From NCBI GenBank assembly GCA_964399235.1, contig CAYNQC010000052.1, positions 1 through 9,305 of the forward strand: a stretch of 9,305 bases of DNA. The letters run 5' to 3'. The notes under the pieces are model-generated. The model worked only from the letters and a program-made list of their open reading frames with translations, did no database searches and was not told where the DNA came from. The number at the start of each line of letters is the position of its first letter. Positions within the stretch are counted from its first letter, which is position 1. Both the position numbers and the translations under genes were made by a program. Positions 1 through 7,117 of this stretch are shown piece by piece. Source of the stretch: DASPPK01 sp964399235. GTDB taxonomy: Archaea; Thermoproteota; Bathyarchaeia; Bathyarchaeales; Bathycorpusculaceae.

Positions 1-281
1 GCGCGCTAAGACCGCGTGTTCTGCAGGTTTCAACATGCTGACTGCAAAATGCGCTTCCAAAGGACTTGCTGCATAACCAGCGAAAGCCCCGTCCACGATA
101 CTGTGTGAAGAAAAAAGGTAGGGGGAGGGGGGTAGGGTGTTTCTCGCTGTTTTTCAACCAAAAACCATGTTGGACAGTCCTGAACGTGTTCATTCAACTT
201 GCCAAAAGCAATTGCAGGGTTAATGTCTGAACTGTTCATCAGCGGCCAACCCCGAAACCCGTTCATCTAACGCGTCAATTG
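1..281. other. Left-edge region without a supportable gene
   Basis: No frame here gives a recognisable protein. A 78-codon frame at 30-266 (-) is proline-rich only because it reads through a C tract, and its start lies 16 nt after the tRNA. A second minus frame (GTG at 96, open to the window edge) and a plus frame ending in TAA near 76 are both open across the first ~75 bases. They cannot both be genes and I recognise neither. The one distinctive element is a run of A6 (111-116) followed by G-rich sequence to 137. On the minus strand this is a C tract followed by T6, downstream of the tRNA gene. Confidence 0.5.
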
Positions 282-369
282 TGGTGCGGGGGGTGGGATT
301 TGAACCCACGAACCCCTGCAGGATAGGCTCCTGAAGCCTACGCCTTTGACCATGCTCGGCGACCCCCGC
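282..369 (-). tRNA. tRNA-Leu (anticodon CAG), CCA encoded
   Basis: The minus strand folds as a class II tRNA of 85 nt (369 down to 285) plus an encoded CCA at 284-282. The 7-bp acceptor stem GCGGGGG/CCCCCGC is perfect and the discriminator base is A. The D arm has a GCC/GGC stem and a GG pair in the loop. The anticodon stem is TAGGC/GCCTA with loop TTCAGGA, giving anticodon CAG (complement at 331-333), which reads CUG leucine codons. A 14-nt variable arm follows, as expected for tRNA-Leu. The T arm is GTGGG/CCCAC with loop TTCAAAT. No intron is present. It is transcribed divergently from the S30e gene; a CTTAAAG box lies about 29-35 nt upstream of the mature 5' end. Confidence 0.97.
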
Positions 370-397
370 GTTAACTTACTGAATGCTATGCGGAAAT

Positions 398-404
398 CTT
401 TAAG
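398..404. promoter_or_regulatory. TATA-like box, possibly shared by tRNA-Leu (-) and S30e (+)
   Basis: The element reads CTTTAAG on the plus strand and CTTAAAG on the minus strand, so it is nearly symmetrical. On the minus strand it ends 29 nt before the tRNA 5' end. On the plus strand its centre predicts a start near 425-430, giving a short leader holding the S30e ribosome binding site at 432-437. A purine-rich stretch (GGAAAT, 392-397) just before it on the plus strand resembles a BRE. No other AT-rich box in the 74-bp gap fits both genes. Position-based inference. Confidence 0.5.
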
Positions 405-431
405 AGTTACTATACTCTCTTACGTAAAAAC

Positions 432-437
432 GGTGGA
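432..437 (+). promoter_or_regulatory. Shine-Dalgarno site of S30e
   Basis: GGTGGA lies 6 nt before the ATG at 444. It partly matches the archaeal anti-SD core (GGAGGTGAT) and supports this start for the small gene. Confidence 0.65.
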
Positions 438-443
438 TAGTCG

Positions 444-605
444 ATGCCGACTCACGGTTCACTTTCAAAGGCAGGGAAAGTCAGGTCTCAAACCCCCAAG
501 ATACAGGCCACTCCAAGAAAGAGTCCAAGTCCAAGGTTCAGAAACAAACGCAACTACGAGAAAAGAGTAGTCCTTCAGAGGAAACCAGGTCAAAACTGGG
601 TTTAA
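444..605 (+). CDS. rps30e: Small ribosomal subunit protein S30e (eS30)
   Basis: This 53-residue basic protein is a component of the 30S ribosomal subunit. It begins MPTHGSLSKAGKVRSQTPK and ends with a conserved tail, YEKRVVLQRKPGQNWV, both hallmarks of archaeal S30e. The N-terminal HGSLxxAGKVRxQTPK block is shared with eukaryotic S30. About a third of the residues are Lys or Arg and there is no acidic residue before E39. The ATG is preceded at good spacing by GGTGGA, and the stop is TAA at 603-605. In animals S30 is made as a fusion to a ubiquitin-like domain; here it stands alone at the usual archaeal size. It is divergent from tRNA-Leu and 33 bp ahead of the amidohydrolase gene. Its presence favours a TACK archaeon. 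It is easily missed because it is so short. Confidence 0.95.
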   Translation: MPTHGSLSKAGKVRSQTPKIQATPRKSPSPRFRNKRNYEKRVVLQRKPGQNWV

Positions 606-608
606 GCC

Positions 609-624
609 TTTTATTCTGTCTTTT
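609..624 (+). promoter_or_regulatory. T-rich tract: S30e 3' end and TATA box of the amidohydrolase gene
   Basis: TTTTATT at 609-615 is centred about 27 nt before the ATG at 639, which is the spacing expected for leaderless archaeal transcription; no Shine-Dalgarno sequence precedes that ATG. A second T run at 621-624 follows. The same T-rich stretch sits just after the S30e stop, so it could also end the S30e transcript, since archaeal termination uses T tracts without a required hairpin. The dual role is inferred. Confidence 0.5.
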
Positions 625-638
625 CAGTACGTGTATAC

Positions 639-2213
639 ATGCCAGATGCTAGTCTGATCCTTATCAATGCAAACGTCATCACGTTAAACAGCAACAAGCC
701 CAAAGCTCAGGCAATAGCAGTTCAAGACGGCAAAATAATTGCACTGGGATCCGATAGAGAGATCATTGAGCATAAGTCCGAAAACACGAAGATCATTGAC
801 TGCAGAAAACTGACAGTGGTTCCCGGTCTCGTGGACTGCCATGTCCATATGCTGGATTTTGGGTTTTCGCTTCAGAACCTAGACCTCAGAAATGTAGGCT
901 CGATAGGAGACCTGCAGAAAAAGCTGAAAGAACACGCCCGAAAAAACCCCGAGCCAACATGGATTCTGGGAGGACGCTGGGACCAAGAAAGATTCACGGA
1001 AAAACGTTACCCGACCCGCTGGGACCTAGACGCAGTGGTTTCGGACAGACCAGTCTTCCTCAATCGCGTTTGTGGACACATAGCCGTGGCCAACACCGAA
1101 GCCCTGAGACTTGCAGGAATAACGAAGAACACCACGGTTCACGGCGGAAAGATAGACTTAGATGAAACGCGTACACAGCCAAATGGAATCGTCCGGGAAA
1201 ACGCAATGAGCCTGATATGGAAGACTGTTCCAAAGCCCACCACAGAAATGATCGGGAAAGCTTGCAGTCTAGCCTGCAAAAAGGCGGTGGAATCTGGACT
1301 CACTGGAGTCCATTGGCTGCTGAGCTCTGCAGAAGAAGCGCGTACTCTTGAGAGAATGTGCTCTGAAGGAAAACTCCCGTTGAGAATCTACCTCGGCGTG
1401 CCCGTGGAACGTTTAGATGAGGTCGTGAACCTGGGGCTGCTCACGGGCTTCGGAAACGAAATGCTCAAGATAGGCTTCATAAAAATACTGGCAGACGGCT
1501 CGCTAGGAGCAAGAACCGCAGCAATGAAGAAAGGGTATTCTGACAGCCATGGAAAACGCGGAATGATGCTCTACACGCAGAAACAGCTTCAACAACTCAT
1601 CCTGAAAGCTCACAGCGTTGGTTTGCAGCTAGGCGTACATGCAATAGGCGACCGAGCACTAGAAAATGTCATGAATGCATACGAAAAAGCGTTGAAGAAA
1701 GTGCCACGAGAAAACCACAGGCACAGGATCGAACACTGTTCTATCCTAAATCCAAAATTGATTAGCCGCATGAAAAGCCTTGGTTTGGTGGCTTCGGTTC
1801 AGCCGCATTTTGTCATATCTGACTTCTGGACAGTTGACCGCGTAGGAACTGAAAGAGCCCGCTGGACCTACCCCTTCAAGTCACTTCTAAAGGAAAATGT
1901 GATCGTTGCATCGGGTTCCGACTGTCCAGTCGAATGGATTAGCCCCATCTTGGGCATTTGGGCAGCAACAGCAAGAGAAGACAAATCCGAAGAAATACTC
2001 ACGCCGGAAGAGGCTCTAAGGACGTACACCACAAATGCGGCCTATGCTTCTTTCGACGAAAACAGCAAAGGAACAATCGAATCTGGAAAGTTCGCAGACT
2101 TTACGATCCTTTCAGATGATCCTACAGAAATATCATTGGACAAAATACGTGACCTCTCCGTTGAAATGGTCATAGTCGATGGCAAAGTCGTCTACTCCAG
2201 AAAACAATCTTAA
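639..2213 (+). CDS. Metal-dependent amidohydrolase, YtcJ-like (Amidohydro_3 / COG1574)
   Basis: This 524-residue protein is a cytoplasmic TIM-barrel hydrolase of the amidohydrolase superfamily. An N-terminal beta-sandwich segment (about 1-60) leads to the metal motif GLVDCHVHML with H68 and H70. Further expected ligands are K282 in IKILADGSLGAR, H334 in LGVHAIGDRA, H366 in RIEHCS and D428 in ASGSDCPVE. The C-terminal part (TPEEALRTYTTNAA, then GTIESGKFADFTILSDDP) closes the sandwich domain. Length and all motifs are complete. The family covers N-substituted formamide deformylases and many uncharacterised C-N hydrolases, so the substrate cannot be named. The ATG has no Shine-Dalgarno sequence but a TATA-like box at the leaderless distance. 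It precedes elp3 by 37 bp on the same strand; a functional link to the translation genes is not evident. Confidence 0.93.
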   Translation: MPDASLILINANVITLNSNKPKAQAIAVQDGKIIALGSDREIIEHKSENTKIIDCRKLTVVPGLVDCHVHMLDFGFSLQNLDLRNVGSIGDLQKKLKEHARKNPEPTWILGGRWDQERFTEKRYPTRWDLDAVVSDRPVFLNRVCGHIAVANTEALRLAGITKNTTVHGGKIDLDETRTQPNGIVRENAMSLIWKTVPKPTTEMIGKACSLACKKAVESGLTGVHWLLSSAEEARTLERMCSEGKLPLRIYLGVPVERLDEVVNLGLLTGFGNEMLKIGFIKILADGSLGARTAAMKKGYSDSHGKRGMMLYTQKQLQQLILKAHSVGLQLGVHAIGDRALENVMNAYEKALKKVPRENHRHRIEHCSILNPKLISRMKSLGLVASVQPHFVISDFWTVDRVGTERARWTYPFKSLLKENVIVASGSDCPVEWISPILGIWAATAREDKSEEILTPEEALRTYTTNAAYASFDENSKGTIESGKFADFTILSDDPTEISLDKIRDLSVEMVIVDGKVVYSRKQS

Positions 2214-2222
2214 CCTACGCGG

Positions 2223-2228
2223 TTTATC
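2223..2228 (+). promoter_or_regulatory. Possible TATA box of elp3
   Basis: TTTATC is centred about 26 nt before the GTG start of elp3, which suggests a leaderless transcript for the elp3-gatD-gatE run. Read-through from the amidohydrolase gene is equally possible because the gap is only 37 bp. Confidence 0.35.
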
Positions 2229-2250
2229 TGGTTGATTTTACAGGTTTAAA

Positions 2251-3855
2251 GTGGCTGCCGTGAACTTGAGCGAAAAGAAACCTCTAGAAGAAATAGTGAA
2301 GTGCCTCATGAAAATGTCTTCACCCACTTCAAACGATCTCAGCCGCGTGAAAGCGAAAGCGGCATACAAATTTCATCTCGCGAAAATACCGTCAAACTCC
2401 GAAATAATCCGCGTTCTGAACAATAAAGAGAGACGCAAGCTCCTTCCTCTTCTACGAAGAAAGAACACACGAACAATATCAGGCGTCACAGTTGTCGCAG
2501 TGATGACGGAGCCATACCCATGCCCACAAGACGAACCCTGCGCATATTGCCCAGGAGGACCCAAAGAAGGAGTTCCACAAAGCTACACAGGCCATGAACC
2601 GGCAGCAATGCGAGGCATACAGAACAAGTATGACCCCTGGCTTCAAGTGAACAGCCGTATCGAACAATTGAAGGCAATTGGGCACAAAGTCGACAAGATA
2701 GAACTCGTAATAATGGGAGGAACTTTTCCCGCGACACCGGCAGATTATCAGCACCGGTTTGTGCAACGCTGCCTAGATGCCATCACGAAGAGAAGTTCAA
2801 CCAACTTAGAAGAGGCAAAAAAGAATGCAGAGACAAGCAAAACCCGCAATGCCGGGATAACCGTGGAAACACGCCCAGACTGGGCCAAAGAAAACCATGT
2901 TGACTTCATGCTCAACATGGGCGTAACCCGCGTGGAAATGGGTGTTCAAAACCCTGATGATGAAATCTACCGTCGCATAGGCAGAAAGCATTCAGTCGCA
3001 GACGTTGTTGAAGCCACTCGCATAATGAAAGATGCTGGACTCAAAATCGCTTACCACATGATGCCAGGACTCCCAGGCACAGACCGCGAAAAGGACCTGG
3101 AAAGCTTCAGGAAAATCTTCACAGATGCCCAGTTCAAACCCGACATGATCAAGATCTATCCATGCTTAGTCATGAAGGGCACCAGAGCCTATGACTGGTA
3201 TAAAGATGGCGCCTATAGACCCTACACGACAAATGAAGCAGCTGAGCTTATTGCAGAAGTCAAAAAGACTGTTCCACCTTGGATCCGCATAATGCGAGTC
3301 CAACGCGACATTCCTGCACAGCTGATAACTGCAGGCGTTGACAAGAGCAACCTTCGCCAGATAGTTCAGAGCAACCTTCAGAGACAGGGGTTAGAATGCA
3401 GATGCATTCGTTGCAGAGAAGTCGGACACAAAATGAAGAATGAGAACCCAGACCCCGAAAAAGTTCAAATTCTGACCACGAGATACGAAGCTTCCGAAGG
3501 CGAGGAGGTTTTCATATCGGCAGAAGACACTGAAGATGATGCTTTGATAGGGTATCTGCGGCTGAGAGTGCCTTCAATAAGAGCCCATCGTCCTGAGGTG
3601 AAAGACAAGCCGTGTACGATAGTGCGAGAACTGCACGTATATGGTTCTTTGGTTCCAGTGGGTAAACACTGGGCGGAAGCATGGCAACACAAGGGTTACG
3701 GTGGAATTCTGCTTCATGAAGCAGAGCGCATGACGCGGAAGGATTACGGTTTTAAGAAGATCTTAGTTATAAGTGCACTTGGAACAAAGCTATACTACAA
3801 ACGGTTTGACTATGATCACGACGGAGTCTACATGTCAAAAATACTGGGTGAATAG
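2251..3855 (+). CDS. elp3: Elp3: tRNA wobble-uridine carboxymethyl-forming enzyme (radical SAM + GNAT)
   Basis: Elp3 uses S-adenosylmethionine and acetyl-CoA to add a carboxymethyl group to C5 of uridine 34 in tRNAs. The 534 residues carry a full radical SAM half: cluster cysteines C91, C97 and C100 in CPQDEPCAYCPGGP, then SYTGHEPAAMR, MGGTFP (155-160), ETRPDW (206-211), YHMMPGLPGT (268-277), KIYPCLVMKGT and RVQRDIPAQLI. A C383/C385/C388 cluster is probably the family's zinc site. The GNAT domain (about 410-534) has IVRELHVYGSLVPV and the acetyl-CoA loop near QHKGYGGILLHEAE. Archaeal Elp3 works without the other Elongator subunits, and none is seen here. The start is GTG at 2251; a GTG at 2260 is an alternative. 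The stop lies 2 nt before gatD, so the two are almost certainly co-transcribed. Confidence 0.97.
   Translation: MAAVNLSEKKPLEEIVKCLMKMSSPTSNDLSRVKAKAAYKFHLAKIPSNSEIIRVLNNKERRKLLPLLRRKNTRTISGVTVVAVMTEPYPCPQDEPCAYCPGGPKEGVPQSYTGHEPAAMRGIQNKYDPWLQVNSRIEQLKAIGHKVDKIELVIMGGTFPATPADYQHRFVQRCLDAITKRSSTNLEEAKKNAETSKTRNAGITVETRPDWAKENHVDFMLNMGVTRVEMGVQNPDDEIYRRIGRKHSVADVVEATRIMKDAGLKIAYHMMPGLPGTDREKDLESFRKIFTDAQFKPDMIKIYPCLVMKGTRAYDWYKDGAYRPYTTNEAAELIAEVKKTVPPWIRIMRVQRDIPAQLITAGVDKSNLRQIVQSNLQRQGLECRCIRCREVGHKMKNENPDPEKVQILTTRYEASEGEEVFISAEDTEDDALIGYLRLRVPSIRAHRPEVKDKPCTIVRELHVYGSLVPVGKHWAEAWQHKGYGGILLHEAERMTRKDYGFKKILVISALGTKLYYKRFDYDHDGVYMSKILGE
3846..3851 (+). promoter_or_regulatory. Shine-Dalgarno site of gatD inside the elp3 3' end
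   Basis: GGGTGA overlaps the last codons of elp3 and lies 6 nt before the gatD ATG at 3858, which supports both that start and translational coupling. Confidence 0.75.
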
Positions 3856-3857
3856 AA

Positions 3858-5192
3858 ATGAGTGAAAAGGAAACAGGCTACCGTGGCAGAGCTTTTGACG
3901 CCTTGAAGAAAGCTCATGTCGAAATAGGAGATAATGTCCGAGTTGTGAAAGCCAGCGAGATTTACGAAGGGATACTCATTCCACGTTCCGAATATGGAGA
4001 CGAAAAACACGTTGTCATCAAATTGAAAAACGGCTACAACATCGGGGTGGAAATAACCGCTGAGACGAGAATCGAGAAGATTGGCGAAGGAGCAAAACCG
4101 ACTTTTGCCCCACCACCACTTCCAGAACAGAGACCTGGACTTCCCAGAGTCGCCATAATAAGCACGGGCGGCACAATAGCAAGCCGCGTAGATTACCGAA
4201 CAGGCGGAGTTCGCCCGGCACTCAGTGCAAGCGATCTTTACAGCGTCGTTCCAGAACTAGCAGACGTGGCGCAAATAGAAACCCAGATACTTTTCAGTCT
4301 TTTCAGCGAAAACCTGACGCGGCAACATTGGACTGAAATAGCTCAGACAGTAGCCAAGAAAATCCATGAAGGCGCCGAGGGTGTCCTAGTAGCCCATGGA
4401 ACAGACACAATGGGATACACAGCCGCCGCCCTCAGCTTCGCCCTGCAAAATCTTCCCGTCCCAGTAATAATTGTAGGCTCGCAACGATCAGCAGACCGAC
4501 CGAGTTCGGACGCCGCAACGAACCTGTTGGGCGCTGTCTCAGCAGCAGCAAAGGCTCCGTTCGCCGAAGTAGTAGTCGCCATGCATGAAACACCGTCAGA
4601 CACTTGCATAGTGTTGCATAGAGGAACAAAAGTCCGAAAATGCCACACAAGCCGCAGAGACGCATTCAAATCTGTCAACGCAACGCCAATCACAAGAATC
4701 GAAAACCAAAGCATAACGATGCTCACAAAAGAGTACAGGAAACGAGATTTGTCAAGAAGACTGCAACTCAAGCCTGACTTCGAAGAAAAAGTTGCCTTAG
4801 TCAAATTCTATCCCGGAATGGACCCGTCGATTCTAGATTTGTACACAGAGAATGAGTACAGAGGAATAGTCCTTGAAGGGACGGGTCTAGGTCACATCAG
4901 CAAAGATTGTAATGACACGATAAGAAAAGCCGTAAAGAAAGGCACTGTTGTTGCAATGACGTCTCAATGCATCTGGGGACGAGTGAACATGAACGTTTAC
5001 GATTCAGGCCGCGACTTGCTGGCCTTAGGAGTAATGCCCATGGAAGACATGCTTCCCGAGACAGCTCTCGTCAAGCTCATGTGGGTTCTCGGGCAAACCA
5101 AAGATCTTGACGAGGTGAAGACCCTCTTGAAAACAGACATAGCAGGCGAACTCTCACCTCGAACCCTGGCAGAAAAGATGACTTGCGAATAG
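3858..5192 (+). CDS. gatD: Glu-tRNA(Gln) amidotransferase subunit D (asparaginase-like)
   Basis: GatD hydrolyses an amide donor (asparagine or glutamine) to release ammonia, which GatE uses to turn Glu-tRNA(Gln) into Gln-tRNA(Gln). A small N-terminal barrel (about 20-75, VEIGDNVRVV to NIGVEIT), absent from plain asparaginases, identifies it as GatD. The asparaginase core follows, with IISTGGTIAS (catalytic Thr, T106 by alignment to bacterial L-asparaginase), VAHGTDTMG (T182, D183) and the segment around K261 in VRKCHTSRRDAF, all intact. C-terminal landmarks are VLEGTGLGH and MTSQCIWGRVNMNVYDSGR. At 444 residues it has the usual family length. It starts 2 nt after elp3 and is followed at once by gatE, the classic subunit order. 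Archaea with this enzyme usually lack GlnRS. Confidence 0.97.
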   Translation: MSEKETGYRGRAFDALKKAHVEIGDNVRVVKASEIYEGILIPRSEYGDEKHVVIKLKNGYNIGVEITAETRIEKIGEGAKPTFAPPPLPEQRPGLPRVAIISTGGTIASRVDYRTGGVRPALSASDLYSVVPELADVAQIETQILFSLFSENLTRQHWTEIAQTVAKKIHEGAEGVLVAHGTDTMGYTAAALSFALQNLPVPVIIVGSQRSADRPSSDAATNLLGAVSAAAKAPFAEVVVAMHETPSDTCIVLHRGTKVRKCHTSRRDAFKSVNATPITRIENQSITMLTKEYRKRDLSRRLQLKPDFEEKVALVKFYPGMDPSILDLYTENEYRGIVLEGTGLGHISKDCNDTIRKAVKKGTVVAMTSQCIWGRVNMNVYDSGRDLLALGVMPMEDMLPETALVKLMWVLGQTKDLDEVKTLLKTDIAGELSPRTLAEKMTCE

Positions 5193-5196
5193 AGCA

Positions 5197-5202
5197 GAGG
5201 TG
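5197..5202 (+). promoter_or_regulatory. Shine-Dalgarno site that favours a TTG start for gatE
   Basis: GAGGTG matches the archaeal anti-SD core over six bases. It overlaps the upstream GTG candidate (5200), so it cannot serve that codon, but it lies 6 nt before the in-frame TTG at 5209. Confidence 0.65.
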
Positions 5203-5208
5203 GTCGCG

Positions 5209-7113
5209 TTGGCAGTAGACTATGAGAAAATCGGTTTGAAAGTCGGACTGGAGATCCATCAGCAATTGAACACTTCGGCGAAGTTATTCTGTAGCTGCAG
5301 ACCGGCACTGTTCAAGGAAGAGCCGGAAGTCACGTTTCTGCGCAGGCTCAGACCAACCCAAAGCGAACTAGGCCAAGTAGATCCAGCAGCCTTTTTCGAA
5401 TTTCAAAAAGGCGTCAAAATCCTTTACGAAGCAAACCGCGAAACTTCATGCCTCGTGGAAATGGACGAAGAACCACCACACGCTCTGAATCTGGAAGCAG
5501 TGAGAACGGTTCTAACCGCAGCGCTCATAATGAATGCCAAACCTGTCAGTGAAGTTCACGTAATGCGCAAGACTGTAATAGACGGCTCAAACACGACGGG
5601 TTTTCAAAGAACATGCGCCATTGCCTTAAATGGCGAAATCACGGTGGGAGGCAAGACTATCCCGATTCAGCATGCCAGTCTCGAAGAAGACGCCGCTCGA
5701 AAATCAGGTGACAAAGAAGGAAGAACAATAAAATACCGAATAGACCGACTGGGCATACCGCTCATAGAAGTGGCAACAGGGCCTGTCATAGGAACACCAA
5801 AAGAAGCCGAAGACGTGGCCCTAGCAATCGGAAGAATATTGAGGGCAACTGGAAAAGTCATAAGAGGTCTTGGCTCCATTCGCCAAGACATAAACATCTC
5901 TATCCCTGACGGGGCGCTCATAGAAATCAAGGGTCTGCAGGAACTTGAACTCGTTTCTCTTGTCGTCGAGTACGAAGTCCAACGCCAGACAAACCTCATC
6001 AAAATAAACGAAGAGCTCAAGAAGAAAGCAGTAAAAAAGGAAACTCTCAAAGACCAGTTCTACAACGTGAAAGACGTTTTCAAGAACACCAAATGCAAAG
6101 TTGTCCAAAAAGCCTTGGAGAAAAACCAAGAAGTCTTGGCTGTGAAGCTTGTTGGCTTCAAAGGATTTCTCAAATGGGAACTCGCTCCAGGGCTACGCCT
6201 GGGAACAGAGATGGCAGACAGAGCCAAGTTCTGGGGAAGAGTTGGCGGCATATTTCACACGGATGAATTGCCCGCATATGGAATAACAGCGGAGGAAGTT
6301 GATAACCTCAGAAAAAGCGTCAAGGCAGCAGATGATGATGCCGTAGTCTTTGTTGCGGACAGCTTGGAAAACTCTGAAGACGCGTTGAAGGCTGTGGTTG
6401 AAAGAGCCCGTGAGGCAGTGCAGGGTGTGCCACAGGAAACTCGGGCACCACACCCTGACGGGACGACACGTTACATGAGACCGCGCCCAGGAGCAGCAAG
6501 AATGTATCCTGAGACAGATATCCCACCTGTCCCGATCACATATGAACTTGTCAGCGAAATAAGGGCCCACCTACCTGAGCTTCCAGAACAAAAGCTTGAA
6601 CGATTACAAAAAGAATACAAACTGAATGACAAGCTTGCCCGACAAGTTCTCAACTCCGAATACAGTGAACTGTTCGAAACCATCGTACGCGAAAGCAAAG
6701 TCTCACCGACCACCGTTGCAGCGTTCATGACTGAGACTTTGAAAGCGCTGAAAAGAGAAGGAATTGAAGCAGAAAAACTCCCGGATGACCTGCTACGCGA
6801 TATCTTCAGGATGATAGGTGAAGGAAAAATCGCCAAAGAGGCAATCACAGACGTTGTCACATGGCTTTCAAAGAACGAAGACAAAACCGTTCAAGAAGCC
6901 ATCAGAGAGCTCGGAATGCAAAGTATTTCACACAATGAACTTGAAAAAGTCCTTGCCAAGATTGTTGAAGAGAATAGGGATTTAATCAAGAAGCGGGGCG
7001 ATGGCTGTTTCGGCGCTCTCATGGGAATTGCCATGAACAATCTGCGTGGCAAGGCAGACGCGGCACTGGTGAGCAAGATTCTCAAGGAAAAAGTCAAAGA
7101 GGCACAAAAATAA
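5209..7113 (+). CDS. gatE: Glu-tRNA(Gln) amidotransferase subunit E
   Basis: GatE binds Glu-tRNA(Gln), phosphorylates the glutamyl group and amidates it with ammonia from GatD. From the TTG start it has 634 residues. The GatB/GatE kinase cradle shows KVGLEIHQQL (11-20), KLFCSC with C28 and C30, MDEEPPHALN, HASLEEDAARK (about 155-165), IDRLGIPLIEVATGP and GSIRQDINIS (222-231). An inserted AspRS-like domain (about 290-410), which GatB lacks, marks it as GatE. TTRYMRPRPGAARMYPETDI closes the cradle, and a helical GatB/YqeY-type tail runs from about 450 to the end. An in-frame GTG at 5200 would add three residues, but the GAGGTG site and the usual family start (MxxDYEKIGLK) both favour TTG. It lies just after gatD and ends 4 bp from a convergent gene. 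Confidence 0.97.
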   Translation: MAVDYEKIGLKVGLEIHQQLNTSAKLFCSCRPALFKEEPEVTFLRRLRPTQSELGQVDPAAFFEFQKGVKILYEANRETSCLVEMDEEPPHALNLEAVRTVLTAALIMNAKPVSEVHVMRKTVIDGSNTTGFQRTCAIALNGEITVGGKTIPIQHASLEEDAARKSGDKEGRTIKYRIDRLGIPLIEVATGPVIGTPKEAEDVALAIGRILRATGKVIRGLGSIRQDINISIPDGALIEIKGLQELELVSLVVEYEVQRQTNLIKINEELKKKAVKKETLKDQFYNVKDVFKNTKCKVVQKALEKNQEVLAVKLVGFKGFLKWELAPGLRLGTEMADRAKFWGRVGGIFHTDELPAYGITAEEVDNLRKSVKAADDDAVVFVADSLENSEDALKAVVERAREAVQGVPQETRAPHPDGTTRYMRPRPGAARMYPETDIPPVPITYELVSEIRAHLPELPEQKLERLQKEYKLNDKLARQVLNSEYSELFETIVRESKVSPTTVAAFMTETLKALKREGIEAEKLPDDLLRDIFRMIGEGKIAKEAITDVVTWLSKNEDKTVQEAIRELGMQSISHNELEKVLAKIVEENRDLIKKRGDGCFGALMGIAMNNLRGKADAALVSKILKEKVKEAQK

Positions 7114-7115
7114 AA
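7106..7115 (-). terminator. T-tract terminator of the zinc-ribbon gene
   Basis: On the minus strand TTTTATTTTT starts 2 nt after the stop codon of the 7118-7753 gene, matching the oligo-T signal used by archaeal RNA polymerase. It lies inside the last codons of gatE, which are AAA-rich. No comparable T tract follows gatE on the plus strand. Confidence 0.55.
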
Positions 7116-7117
7116 GG

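Noticed and set aside
1..96. Open minus frame from GTG 96 to the window edge, and an open plus frame ending near 76
   Set aside because: Both strands are open over the same short stretch and neither translation is recognisable; too short to choose.
117..137. G-quadruplex
   Set aside because: Only three separate runs of three or more G are present; a stable three-layer form would need the G6 run split with no loop.
200..262. Possible box C/D RNA on the minus strand (TGATGA and CTGA near 237)
   Set aside because: The C-like and D-like boxes overlap one another, and no proper C...D pair with guide-length spacing is present.
30..266. 78-codon minus-strand frame next to the tRNA
   Set aside because: Its proline block comes from a C tract, it has no recognisable motif or ribosome binding site, and it begins only 16 nt past the tRNA 3' end.
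346..570. 74-codon plus-strand frame beginning inside the tRNA gene
   Set aside because: It overlaps S30e in another register and starts within tRNA sequence; S30e explains the region.
959..1165. Second plus frame inside the amidohydrolase gene
   Set aside because: It is a shadow of the intact 524-residue frame and has no motif of its own.
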